Shown here piece after piece: positions 1-8,429 of a DNA stretch of 64,000 nucleotides. Source of the stretch: Leptospira soteropolitanensis (GTDB taxonomy: Bacteria; Spirochaetota; Leptospiria; Leptospirales; Leptospiraceae); the NCBI RefSeq assembly GCF_026151655.1, contig NZ_JAMQPN010000010.1:1-64000 (forward strand), given 5' to 3'. The notes under the pieces were generated by a model. The model had not been told where the DNA came from. It saw nothing but the letters and a program-made list of their open reading frames with translations, and did not search any database. The translations under genes were made by a program, and so were the position numbers. Every line of letters starts with the position of its first letter. The first letter of the stretch is position 1.

Positions 1-214
1 TTGCCACAATTTTCTTCAATTCTGAATTCTCTCGTTCAAGTTCTTTCATTTTTTGGATATCACTTAATTCAAGACCTCCATATTGGTTCCGCCATCTATA
101 CAAAGTTTGCTCTGTAAAACCATATTTTCTTGATAATTCTTTGATCGTAACTCCAGATTCTGCTTCTTTTAGAATTTGGAATATCTTAGGTTCTTCTACT
201 CTTTTCTTCGCCAT
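1..214 (-). CDS. IS3-family transposase OrfA, N-terminal part (runs off window)
   Basis: The visible 71 residues begin MAKKRVEEPKIFQILKEAES and contain the HTH_Tnp_1 helix-turn-helix with the motif YGFTEQTLYRWR, followed by a leucine/glutamate-rich start of a coiled coil. This is the DNA-binding half of IS3-type transposases, which is normally joined to the DDE integrase OrfB by -1 frameshifting. An AGGAG ribosome site lies about 6 bases before the ATG (positions 212-214). The gene continues past the left edge. Its start sits 66 bp inside the element tip at 280. Confidence 0.8.
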   Translation of the reverse strand, partial: MAKKRVEEPKIFQILKEAESGVTIKELSRKYGFTEQTLYRWRNQYGGLELSDIQKMKELERENSELKKIVA

Positions 215-280
215 GCTTTACTCCTATTTATCGGAGGAAAACTAACTTATCAAGTGGTCCAATTTTTGGGGGGCAGGTCA
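1..280 (-). mobile_element. End of an IS3-family insertion sequence
   Basis: The segment carries the 5' part of an IS3-type OrfA on the minus strand and ends at position 280 with a terminal inverted repeat. Read inward from 280 the tip begins TGACCTGCCCCCCAAAAATT and continues to about 255, which has the TG start and C-rich then A-rich pattern usual for IS3-group ends. Just beyond 280 the sequence becomes coding for a DUF1554 protein without a start codon, so the element has inserted into that gene. The rest of the element, including OrfB and the other inverted repeat, lies left of the window, so the target duplication cannot be read. Confidence 0.8.
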
Positions 281-1131
281 CTGCTGGTATCGTTGATTTC
301 AATTCTTCTGTTATTTTTGTGAATAGAAAAGAAGGTAAAGTTTCAGAAGGCGGTGGAGACTTAACTTTAGGTAGTTCTCAATCCTTTACAGTTCAACTAA
401 AAAGAAAACCTATATCGAAGGTTGAAATCCAATTGGTGCTTTCGGATTTAACTTATGTTACTGCATCGCAATTGAATATTACATTCGATTCCCAATCGTG
501 GTCGATTCCACAGACTTTTTATATTACTGCTAAAAATGATGATTTGTTGAATGGCAATCGAAAGATTAGTCTGCAACTCATAGCAAAATCGGATGATACA
601 GATTTAGATCTAACACCTATAATTATACCGATTGAAGTTTTGGATAATGAAAAACGATTATTTGTTTCAGCAAATGCATATACGGGAGGATCTTTTGGCG
701 GAATTTCTGGGGCTGATACTATTTGTTCTTCTGATATAAAATGTCCTGCTGGTTCAACTTGTAAGGCGATGATTTTAGGTTCAACGCGAGTAGCCTCTCA
801 ATCTGCAAATTTAGGTGACGGCCAGGTTGATTGGGTTCTACATCCTAATGCCCATTATTATCTCACCGATAACACATCTTTGATAGCAAATACAAATTCC
901 TCTTCACTCTTACAAATTCCCTTTTTCAGTGTTATGAGTGCCACTGCTCCTGGGACATGGCTTGGTAGTAACTTTGGTTGGATATTGGGGGCAAATAGTT
1001 GTAGTGATTGGACGGATAATACTAATACTGTTACGGGTTATATGCTTCGTACACAATTTACAAATAGCACGCTTTTTGGAGGTAATTTTAATTGTAATAA
1101 CCCTGTAAATTTATTTTGCGTAGAGTATTAA
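281..1131 (+). pseudogene. 5'-truncated DUF1554-domain surface protein, cut by the IS3 element
   Basis: An open frame runs straight out of the IS end at 280-283 with no signal peptide or native start; a GTG at 319 is only an internal codon. The first ~110 residues form a Calx-beta-like beta domain (motifs SEGGGDL and TAKNDDLLNG). The last ~160 residues are a DUF1554 domain, beginning KRLFVSANAYTGG and containing GADTICSSDIKCPAGSTCKA, DGQVDWVL and several paired Cys. DUF1554 proteins are an expanded, mostly exported family in Leptospira with no assigned function. The missing N-terminus would carry the lipoprotein signal, as in the next gene. Any residual expression would give a non-exported fragment. 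Confidence 0.8.
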
Positions 1132-1199
1132 CATTTTAGCTGTATGAGTTTTGTAGTTACTTGTAAAAAAATATAGGAAAAAAATTAATTGCATTATTA

Positions 1200-2224
1200 A
1201 TGCTTTTTGTTCTCAAACTTGAGAAAATTACAATTTGGTTTTTCGTTTCCTTTTTTGCATTTCTCTCTTGCGCAAAAACTGAGTTAAATAACCTATGTGA
1301 CCCGAATTCACGCTCTTATGGTGACACCTTCATTCTATTAGGCTTGCTAGGTGAAAAAAACACCCTTGTTTTCCAGGGGTTAGAATCGTTACAAATCCGG
1401 GTCTTAACATTAATACATACAATGGCACTTTGTCTGAGTCCGGAGGAAATGCTTCTCAAGGTAGCTCGATCACTTTTGAATCCTTTTTTGGATCTGCTCC
1501 CAAAGATACAGTTTCCGTCCAAGTCATAGTAAGTAATCCAAGTTATGCTACGGTTTCACCAACATCATTTGTTTGGACACCAAATGACTGGGAAGTCTCA
1601 AAAAATATTACGGTAACAGCAGTGAATGATACCCTATTAAATGGGACCAGAGATTTTTTGATTCGTTTGTTACCAACATCGGCGGATAGTAATTTGCGAC
1701 TTCAAGAAAGATTGATCTCGATGCAGATTCAAGATAATGATAAACGGTTATTCGTGAATTCAACTCTTACTAAAGGAAATCTAGGTGGGATTGTTGGCGC
1801 AGATGCCATGTGTTCAATGGATCCAAAGTGTCCTGCGGGTTCCCTATGTAAGGCGATGCTTGTTACCGATTCGGGAGTTAGAATCGCAAGTTTAACAGCA
1901 AATGCTGGTGATGGTCAAGTGGATTGGGTTTTAAAACCTTATGCGTCTTATTATCAGAGTAATAATATTACTCTGATTGGTACTACAAATGGTGTTTCTT
2001 TACTAACATTCCCGCTTCTGGCAGGAATTGATCCAGGCTCTGTAACAACTTGGACAGGGATGGGAACCTCCTGGGATGCGCAACCGGACCATTGTTCCAA
2101 TTGGGGAAATTCAGTTTCTGGAAATGGCGTTGTGGGCAATTCAAGTAGTACTTCAGGGGCACTCCTCAATAATTTGAACGTTGCATGCACTAGTGATTTG
2201 AAGTTCTACTGCGCAGAACAATAA
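1200..2224 (+). pseudogene. DUF1554 lipoprotein gene interrupted by a -1 frame change at an A7 run
   Basis: The first frame (1200-1361) encodes a signal peptide with lipobox FLSC, then CDPNSRSYGDTFILLGLLGE. The rest of the protein lies in the -1 frame: a Calx-beta-like domain (LSESGGNASQGSS, then NDTLLNGTRD) and a C-terminal DUF1554 domain (RLFVNSTLTKGNLGG, CPAGSLCKAM, DGQVDWVL). Without a shift the first frame stops at 1529. Moving to the -1 frame at 1355-1361 joins the halves into one protein of about 340 residues, the normal layout for this family and parallel to the truncated upstream paralogue. The change may be a lost A (mutation or phase variation), true ribosomal frameshifting, or a sequencing error. 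Confidence 0.75.
1355..1361 (+). other. A-AAA-AAC slippery heptamer / homopolymer
   Basis: The codons GAA AAA AAC (1353-1361) place the heptamer A AAA AAC in the exact phase required for -1 slippage. Slipping there leads to CAC CCT and onward into the frame that encodes the rest of the DUF1554 protein. The same A7 run would also restore the frame if it were eight bases long. Confidence 0.6.
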
Positions 2225-2246
2225 GGAAAAATTTTGAATTTTCGTA

Positions 2247-2297
2247 TTGACAAAGCATATCTAATAGATATATCTTGGAAATATATCTATTAGATAT
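2247..2297 (+). promoter_or_regulatory. Promoter with twin palindromic operators for the PadR operon
   Basis: Two copies of a 15-bp palindrome ATATCTAnTAGATAT lie at 2257-2271 (central A) and 2283-2297 (central T). Their centres are 26 bp apart, and together they form one larger perfect inverted repeat. A TTGACA -35 box at 2247-2252 and a TATATC-like -10 at 2269-2274 overlap the first copy; the second ends 8 bp before the ATG at 2306. A repressor bound here would block transcription. The natural candidate is the PadR-type regulator encoded at the end of the same operon, giving autoregulation (inference). Confidence 0.7.
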
Positions 2298-2305
2298 GGT
2301 GTCCC

Positions 2306-2902
2306 ATGCAAACAAATCGTCGGAATATTCTTGTAGTCCTTGGCCATCCGAATTCGAATTCACTTTGTGCGCATTTAGCGGAAACCTATGTAAATGAAGC
2401 AAAGAAAGTCGGTCATACTGTCAATTTTCTGAAATTAGGTGAATTGAAATTTGATTATAATTTACATATGGGTCATAAAAAAGAATCCCAACAGTTACTA
2501 GAACCTGACTTAATCCAAAGTCAAAGATTGATATCGGAATCTGATCATTTGGTCTTTGTATTTCCTAGTTGGTGGGCCAGTATGCCTGCGGTTTTAAAAG
2601 CATGGATTGATCGCGTTTTTTTGCCTGGATTTTCTTTTAAATATCGAAAGAATTCACCATTTCCCGAAAAACTTTTGTTAGGTAAAACTGCCCGTATTAT
2701 TGTAACAATGGATGCTCCGAGTTGGTATTACAAATGGTTCAATAAATCTCCTGGTGTTCAGTTATTGAAGTTTGGTACTTTGGAATTTTGTGGAGTATCT
2801 CCAGTCAAAGTAACTATCTTTGGTCAGGTAAGAACTCGAAAACAACGAGACTTTATGAAATGGACTAAGTTAGTTGAATCGATTGCAATAGAAGGTAAAT
2901 AA
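2306..2902 (+). CDS. Flavodoxin-fold NAD(P)H oxidoreductase
   Basis: The 198-residue protein is a Flavodoxin_2 (NQO/KefF/MdaB-like) reductase, a cytoplasmic family that uses FMN or FAD to reduce quinones or related electrophiles with NAD(P)H. The N-terminal beta-strand and phosphate loop reads ILVVLGHPNSNSLC. The PSWWASMPAVLKAWIDRVF segment is the family's signature around the isoalloxazine site. It is the first gene of a three-gene operon; the next gene starts 1 bp after its stop. The nested palindromes immediately upstream and the PadR gene downstream suggest induction by a small toxic compound. The substrate cannot be predicted. Confidence 0.85.
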   Translation: MQTNRRNILVVLGHPNSNSLCAHLAETYVNEAKKVGHTVNFLKLGELKFDYNLHMGHKKESQQLLEPDLIQSQRLISESDHLVFVFPSWWASMPAVLKAWIDRVFLPGFSFKYRKNSPFPEKLLLGKTARIIVTMDAPSWYYKWFNKSPGVQLLKFGTLEFCGVSPVKVTIFGQVRTRKQRDFMKWTKLVESIAIEGK

Positions 2903-2903
2903 T

Positions 2904-3809
2904 ATGATTTTTGCTAATCCAGAATTAAATGAATTTGAAAGTAAGGGGCAATATTTAAATTTTCGAGGTTACTCAATTTTTTACCGTGTGATAGGAACTG
3001 GTGAAAATATATTCCTTCTACATGGATATCCATTCAATAGTTATGACTGGAGTTTAGTCATTCCAGAGTTATCCAAAGAGAAAAAGATTATCCTTCTGGA
3101 TTTTTTGGGAATGGGTTTTTCTGATAAACCACAAAATTATCGTTATACGTTTGAAGAATACGCAGAGATAGTGAATGAAGTTGCTAAACATTTGAATATA
3201 GTTGAAGCCGATATTTTGGCCCATGATTTAGCAGTAAGTGTTGTCCAAGAAATGTTAGCATCTCCGGAGAAAAATAAATTTCAAATTCGATCGATTGCGT
3301 TTATGAATGGGGGTTTGTTTATAGATGTTTATAAACCAAGGTTGATTCAAAGGTTATTATCGCAAACTCCCAATGCGATCGGAAGATTTTTAAGTAATCG
3401 TATGAGCAGAAAATCAGTTGAGAATTCTCTACTTCGTTTATTTGGCCGAGATACAAAACCAAACTTAAGTTTACTAAATATTCTTTGGGAAGTGTTAAAT
3501 TATAAAAAGGGAAAATCAATAGCCTACCTCATTGGTAGAATGGTCTTTGAAAAAGTTCATTATCAAAATAGGTGGATTGAGGCGATGTTAAAAACAGGAA
3601 TTCCATTTTGTTATATTTGTGGACCTGCTGATCCAAATTCTGGAAGGCATATGGCAAATCGGTTTACACAAACTTTTCCTAATAAGCCTGTTTATTTTTT
3701 ATCAGAAATGATAGGTCATTGGCCGCAAATAGAGTCGCCGAATGAAGTGACTTCAATGTATTATCAATTTCAGAATTATCTAAAAGATTTAAATGAAACG
3801 AGAAAGTAA
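2904..3809 (+). CDS. Alpha/beta hydrolase with Asp nucleophile (dehalogenase/epoxide-hydrolase type)
   Basis: A 301-residue alpha/beta-fold hydrolase. It has the oxyanion motif HGYPFNSYDW, the strand LLDFLGMGFSDKP, and a nucleophile elbow AHDLAVS with Asp at about residue 108 where esterases have Ser. The late His lies in MIGHWPQIESP. An Asp nucleophile is typical of haloalkane dehalogenases, epoxide hydrolases and relatives, but the exact substrate is unknown. The gene is translationally coupled on both sides: 1 bp after the reductase and overlapping the PadR gene by 17 bp. A joint role in detoxifying or remodelling one class of compound is inferred from this coupling. Confidence 0.8.
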   Translation: MIFANPELNEFESKGQYLNFRGYSIFYRVIGTGENIFLLHGYPFNSYDWSLVIPELSKEKKIILLDFLGMGFSDKPQNYRYTFEEYAEIVNEVAKHLNIVEADILAHDLAVSVVQEMLASPEKNKFQIRSIAFMNGGLFIDVYKPRLIQRLLSQTPNAIGRFLSNRMSRKSVENSLLRLFGRDTKPNLSLLNILWEVLNYKKGKSIAYLIGRMVFEKVHYQNRWIEAMLKTGIPFCYICGPADPNSGRHMANRFTQTFPNKPVYFLSEMIGHWPQIESPNEVTSMYYQFQNYLKDLNETRK

Positions 3810-4335
3810 AACACCTTATGCGCTCCTAGGAATTTTATCGCAATGTGAAATGAATGGGTATGAAATCCGTAAATACATTGAATCAACGATTAGTTTTTTC
3901 TGGAGTGAAAGTTTTGGTCAGATTTATCCAACACTAGCGAAGTTAGAAGAAGAAGGCTTAATTCGTGAATGGGAAAAAACTGACAGTAGCGGAAAAAAGA
4001 AAAAAGTGTATAAAATCACTCGTCCTGGGTTAGAAGCATTTCGCCGTTGGATGGATGAATCTACCATTCAAACTAATAAAAGAAATGAACTATTGTTTAA
4101 GGTATTTTTTGGAAGGCATATGAATCCTAAGCTATTAACTCAACAATTGGAAGAAGAAACAAGAAAACAAAAAGAGGATTTAAAATCTCTCAAAACTTTT
4201 CAAAAAGAATTAGACAGTGATTGGGAAAACCATCCTGACCAAGAATACTGGTCTCTCACGCTAGAATATGCAGAAAAACTAGCAAAACTCAATCTTGACT
4301 GGATTGAAAAAGTAAAACAGAAGATTAATCATTAA
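3793..4335 (+). CDS. PadR-family transcriptional regulator
   Basis: The 180-residue protein has the PadR winged helix (ALLGILSQCEMNGYEIRKYI, then FGQIYPTLAKLEEEGLI) followed by the basic wing SSGKKKKVYKITRPG. A C-terminal helical Vir_act_alpha-type dimerisation region (about 95-180) follows. PadR proteins bind short AT-rich palindromes and are released by small aromatic or drug-like ligands. Here the gene closes the operon and overlaps the hydrolase gene by 17 bp. The twin palindromes at 2257-2297 are its likely target. It contains no second domain. Confidence 0.88.
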   Translation: MKRESKTPYALLGILSQCEMNGYEIRKYIESTISFFWSESFGQIYPTLAKLEEEGLIREWEKTDSSGKKKKVYKITRPGLEAFRRWMDESTIQTNKRNELLFKVFFGRHMNPKLLTQQLEEETRKQKEDLKSLKTFQKELDSDWENHPDQEYWSLTLEYAEKLAKLNLDWIEKVKQKINH

Positions 4336-4427
4336 GTTTTTATTCTAAATTTTAATCAATGTAAAAGATGGTAACATTCCTATTTGGAGCAAAATGAAAT
4401 AAAATGGTTTTATATTGATTAATTTCA

Positions 4428-4455
4428 TTGATTTGCAAAATACAATCGATATAAA
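4428..4455 (+). promoter_or_regulatory. Promoter placed for a leaderless transcript (sensor kinase)
   Basis: TTGATT at 4428-4433, a 16-bp spacer and TATAAA at 4450-4455 lie directly before the ATG at 4462. Only six bases separate the -10 box from the start codon, so a transcript starting at the usual distance would begin at the ATG itself. No ribosome-binding sequence precedes the gene. Confidence 0.5.
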
Positions 4456-4461
4456 AAGCTT

Positions 4462-6597
4462 ATGCATGGAAGGGCCTCTAAAAAGATTTTTTTCTTTTTT
4501 TTTAGCCTTCTCTGTTTATCTCACTCCCCTGTTTTCGGAATCGAAAAAGTTACTCTTCATTTAAAATGGTTTCATCAATTCCAATTTGCTGGATATTATA
4601 CTGCACTAGAAAAGGGTTTTTATCGAGATGTTGGGCTAGATGTTGAAATTTTAGAAAGTACTGTTGGAATCAAAGGTATTCATGAAAAAGTAATACAATC
4701 AACCGGTCAATATGGTGTTGGAAGTAATGAATTAATTCAAGAACGATTTGCTGGAAAACCCGTAGTGGTACTTGCTGTAATTTTTCAACATTCTCCTTCC
4801 GTTTTATATTTCAAAAAGACTTCGAATATTCAAAGTATCCACGACCTCGCTGGAAAACGAGTGATGTTGACTCCGAGAATGGATGAAATAGTGGCTTATT
4901 TGAAAAAAGAAGGTATTGGGCCTAGCGATTTACAATTGTTAGAGCATGGATTCAATCCAAATGATTTAATACAAGGAAAGGTTGATGCATATTCTGGTTA
5001 TGCAACAACACAAGCGTATGATTTTAAAAAAGCAGGATTCCCTTATATTGCTTATTCGCCACGAGTTGCTGGGATAGATTTTTATGGCGATAATTTGTTT
5101 ACCAGTGAAGCCGAGATTCGGGAACATCCAGAGAGAGTTAAGGCTTTTAGGGAAGCGAGTCTTCGTGGTTGGCAATATGCGATGGCGCATCAATCGGAGA
5201 TAGTTGACCTTATTTACGAAAAATATTCAAAACGGAATCCGAAAGAAAGATTACTTTTTGAAGCGGAACAAATGACTCCATTGATTCAACCTGTCCTGGT
5301 TGAGATGGGGTATATGAATCCTGGCCGATGGAAACATATCAATGAAGTATATTCCGAATTAGGAATGTTGCCTAAAAATATTGATTTAAAAGGATTTATC
5401 TACGATCCTAACCCAAAAGTTAACTACGATTGGATTTATTATGCGTTTGGATTTATAGTTGTTTCTTTTTTAATAATTTGGTTGGTTCAATGGCGGAGAT
5501 TGAATAAACAATATTCTGAGAATCTTAAGAAGCAGGTTGAAGTTAGAACTGAAGAGTTAAAACATTCGAATGAATATTTGCAGGTATTAAATCAGAGTTT
5601 GTTGAATACATTGAAAGAGCTTACTGAGGCTCAAGAGAGACTTTTGGCATCCGAAAAGTTGGCGGTTCTTGGACAATTATCAGCAGGAATGGCACATGAA
5701 CTGAATACACCGTTAGGTGCGATAGTTTCTTCAAACCAATCTATCACCGATTTTCTAAATAAAATAAAGAACGTTATTGAGTCTATAATTGGATTTAATA
5801 AAGAGGATTCTTTGCGATTCCATAAGTTGCTTGAACAAAGTTTGAAAAATAATATTTTCCTTGAGGGAAAGGAAGAGCGATCTATAAAAAAAGAACTAGC
5901 TATAAAGTATTCGAATTCGAAAAAGATGGATTTATATGGAAAACATATGCAGCTGGTGGTCGAAACTGGAGCGTTTCGTTTGGGTGATGGACTAAACGAA
6001 ATTTTAGAAAGTGAAAATTCTCTTCAAATTTTGGAAACTGTAGCAAATATTTTTGCTGCCTATCGATCTAATCAAATCATATCGGTTGCATCAGAAAAAG
6101 CAACCCATGTAATCAAAGCTTTGAAGAGTTACTTGGTTTCAGAAAAAGATATTTTAAGTGGGGATACCGCGGTTGATCTTATTTTCGAAATTGAAACTAT
6201 ATTGTCTTTATATCATCACAAGTTAACTAAAGTTAATGTGTTAAAAAAATATTTAACAGATAAAAAATGCAAAGGAAGTAGAGATAAACTGAATCAAGTT
6301 TGGATTAATCTTTTGAATAATGCATTACAGGCAATGGGTTATGTCGGAACATTAGAAATCAAAATTCAGGAAGTGGAATCTTGGATTAAAGTGTCTATTA
6401 CTGATTCCGGCACTGGCATTTCTGACTCAATTAAGAATAAAATTTTTGATCCATTCTTTACGACAAAACCTGCGGGAGAAGGTATGGGCTTAGGTCTTGA
6501 TATTTGCAAAAAGATAATTTTACAAATGGGAGGAAAAATTGAGTTAGAAGATGTTCCGAATGGAGCGTGTTTTTCTGTTTGGTTGCCAATGGCTTGA
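4462..6597 (+). CDS. NMT1/THI5-like sensor histidine kinase
   Basis: This 711-residue membrane sensor starts with a signal peptide. A periplasmic NMT1/THI5 (SsuA-like) substrate-binding domain follows (residues ~30-310; motif LKWFHQFQFAGYYTALEKGF). Then come one membrane helix (~325-345), a coiled coil, the H box with His412 (GMAHELNTPLGAI) and a HATPase domain with N box LLNNALQAM, D-box DSGTGIS and G-box GEGMGLGL. About 205 residues separate His412 from the N box, roughly twice the usual distance, because of an insertion in the dimerisation region. The ligand may be a pyrimidine, sulfonate or similar small molecule, but this is inferred only from the family. No response regulator is adjacent. 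Confidence 0.87.
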   Translation: MHGRASKKIFFFFFSLLCLSHSPVFGIEKVTLHLKWFHQFQFAGYYTALEKGFYRDVGLDVEILESTVGIKGIHEKVIQSTGQYGVGSNELIQERFAGKPVVVLAVIFQHSPSVLYFKKTSNIQSIHDLAGKRVMLTPRMDEIVAYLKKEGIGPSDLQLLEHGFNPNDLIQGKVDAYSGYATTQAYDFKKAGFPYIAYSPRVAGIDFYGDNLFTSEAEIREHPERVKAFREASLRGWQYAMAHQSEIVDLIYEKYSKRNPKERLLFEAEQMTPLIQPVLVEMGYMNPGRWKHINEVYSELGMLPKNIDLKGFIYDPNPKVNYDWIYYAFGFIVVSFLIIWLVQWRRLNKQYSENLKKQVEVRTEELKHSNEYLQVLNQSLLNTLKELTEAQERLLASEKLAVLGQLSAGMAHELNTPLGAIVSSNQSITDFLNKIKNVIESIIGFNKEDSLRFHKLLEQSLKNNIFLEGKEERSIKKELAIKYSNSKKMDLYGKHMQLVVETGAFRLGDGLNEILESENSLQILETVANIFAAYRSNQIISVASEKATHVIKALKSYLVSEKDILSGDTAVDLIFEIETILSLYHHKLTKVNVLKKYLTDKKCKGSRDKLNQVWINLLNNALQAMGYVGTLEIKIQEVESWIKVSITDSGTGISDSIKNKIFDPFFTTKPAGEGMGLGLDICKKIILQMGGKIELEDVPNGACFSVWLPMA

Positions 6598-6699
6598 CGC
6601 CGACTAAATTTTTTATAATCTGCTTATCTTAAATTCTAACGAAAAATACTTTTTCGATTCCAATTACTAAAGGGGGGATGTAGAATCGTTTTAGTTCGT

Positions 6700-7806
6700 A
6701 TGGAACCTTTAAAAGCAATGTATTCCCGAGAATGGGTTCTCGGATTCGGTAACCAATTGGCTAAGGTTGATTCCAAAATCAATCCTCTGACATTCCAAAA
6801 ACAGGTATTTGCTTCTCCCTGGAAACAGTTGGAATTAAAAGAAAGAATCAACCGTTTATCTGATGTGTTGGTTGAATATTGGCAAGATCCTCTTGTTCAA
6901 ATATATCCGAATTTATTTAAATTGATAGAAACTTTACGCAAACAGGGTGTTTCTGATTTTAATTTTCCTTATATCTTTTTGAATGATGTTGTCACCAAAA
7001 AGGGGTTAAATGATTTTGAAACATCGATGAAAGTACTGGAAAAACTCACGGTATTTTCTAGTGCTGAGTTTGCTATTAGGTTCTTTTACAAACAACACTT
7101 TGATAAAACCTTAAAACAAATGTATAAATGGTCGAAACATAAAGAGCCAATGGTTAGGCGACTGGCTAGCGAAGGAAGTCGGCCGATGTTACCTTGGGGC
7201 ATTGGCATTCCTGAAATTAAAAAAAATCCAGCAATACATATGCCTATTATTGAAACTCTTTGGGATGATAAAGATGAGATTGTTCGAAGGAGTGCAGCGA
7301 ATCATTTAAATGATATCTCTAAACTTAATTCTGATTTAGTGTTGGAGTTCTGTAGAAATAAATTTGGAAAGTCAAAAGAATTAGATAAAAATTTGAAACA
7401 TGCTTTGCGAACGCTTCTAAAAAAAGGAAATACTGAGGCACTATCTTTTTTTTCTTATAACACAAATTGGAAACCCCAAAAAATCAAATTTGAATTATTG
7501 AATAAAATAGTCAAGATAGGAAGTCCACTTGAGTTTAAAGTTTCAATCAAACAAACGCCTAAGGATGAAACTAAGGTTAGGATAGAATATAAAATTGGGT
7601 TTTTGTTAGCGAATGGTACCTTTGGTTATAAGGTATTTCAGTTGGGTGAAAGAAGTTTATTGCCAAATGAAGAAGTGATAATTTATAAAAAACATTCATT
7701 TATACCGATCACTACCAGGGTATATTATCCTGGAACACATACTATATCGATTTTATTAAATGGCAATGAAATCAAATTATATAAATTTGAATTAATAAGA
7801 GGATAG
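6700..7806 (+). CDS. alkC: AlkC-like DNA alkylation repair glycosylase
   Basis: The 368-residue protein has the HEAT-like repeat fold of the AlkC/AlkD DNA glycosylases, which excise cationic N-alkylpurines without flipping the base. Recognisable family stretches are MEPLKAMYSREWVLG at the start, VRRLASEGSRPMLPW in the central groove and DEIVRRSAANHLNDISK near 210. A C-terminal ~110-residue beta-rich extension (from about PQKIKFELLNK) fits the Ig-like domain that separates AlkC from the shorter AlkD. No good ribosome site lies next to the ATG; a GGGGGG run sits about 25 bases upstream. It stands alone, 5 bp before a lipoprotein gene. Confidence 0.8.
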   Translation: MEPLKAMYSREWVLGFGNQLAKVDSKINPLTFQKQVFASPWKQLELKERINRLSDVLVEYWQDPLVQIYPNLFKLIETLRKQGVSDFNFPYIFLNDVVTKKGLNDFETSMKVLEKLTVFSSAEFAIRFFYKQHFDKTLKQMYKWSKHKEPMVRRLASEGSRPMLPWGIGIPEIKKNPAIHMPIIETLWDDKDEIVRRSAANHLNDISKLNSDLVLEFCRNKFGKSKELDKNLKHALRTLLKKGNTEALSFFSYNTNWKPQKIKFELLNKIVKIGSPLEFKVSIKQTPKDETKVRIEYKIGFLLANGTFGYKVFQLGERSLLPNEEVIIYKKHSFIPITTRVYYPGTHTISILLNGNEIKLYKFELIRG

Positions 7807-7811
7807 GGACC

Positions 7812-8429
7812 ATGCAACAAAGATTTTTAATTGTTCTGTTATGTTTATTATTTAAAGTTCCTTTTATTTCTTGTTCTGTATTTTATTCCTCAGAGAGACC
7901 AAGGGTTGATTTTTCTAAAAACATTAAAAATAAATCTATTAGTTATGAATTGATTGGTTGGGATGACGAGGCAGACCGTAGAAGGATTTCTTATATACTA
8001 TCTGCTTTACAATCCTCTGGAAAATTTTCAACTGTTCGATACCAAGACCCTACAAAAACAGATGTTCATGTCCAAATCATTTTGGAATCAAGTCCTAGAT
8101 TCAAATTCTTCTTAGGAGAAGCATCTGAACCAGTTTCTTATTTGCCAGAGAGGGATCCTATCAGATTTGGAGTTTATTTAATCAATCGTTTCCTTGCTAT
8201 TAGTACTTTTTTTGTAATACCTGATGTTGATCGAGATGATGATTATTTGGTATTTAGATTAAGTAAAAAAGGAAAACCATACAAGGAGTTTCGATATCCG
8301 ATGGAATCCTATCGCGTGTTTGGTTGGGTTTCTCTTCTCCTAATGTGGGGAGATGATAGTAAAGAATGGAAACCAATCCTTACGGAAAAAGTGTCCGAAT
8401 TTTTAGGAGATACATCCAATGAACTTTAA
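7812..8429 (+). CDS. Hypothetical lipoprotein, paralogue 1
   Basis: A 205-residue lipoprotein with a signal peptide and spirochaetal lipobox FISC (Cys22). The mature part has motifs SYELIGWDDEADRRRISYIL and VHVQIILE, looking like a small alpha/beta domain followed by a hydrophobic hairpin (LINRFLAISTFFVIPD). It has the same order of elements as the next gene (compare VRIVFTGFYRYDEEKKAIL), so the pair probably arose by duplication. It overlaps the next gene by 11 bp and follows the AlkC-like gene by 5 bp. I do not recognise a function; the hydrophobic stretch suggests close membrane contact. Confidence 0.75.
   Translation: MQQRFLIVLLCLLFKVPFISCSVFYSSERPRVDFSKNIKNKSISYELIGWDDEADRRRISYILSALQSSGKFSTVRYQDPTKTDVHVQIILESSPRFKFFLGEASEPVSYLPERDPIRFGVYLINRFLAISTFFVIPDVDRDDDYLVFRLSKKGKPYKEFRYPMESYRVFGWVSLLLMWGDDSKEWKPILTEKVSEFLGDTSNEL

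Noticed and set aside
1354..1420. Hairpin after the slippery site (ACCC...GGGT)
   Set aside because: Only four base pairs; too weak to serve as a frameshift stimulator.
6660..6700. Poly-G ribosome-like site followed by ATG TAG before the AlkC-like gene
   Set aside because: A start-stop minimal frame might regulate translation, but nothing else supports it and poly-G runs occur by chance.
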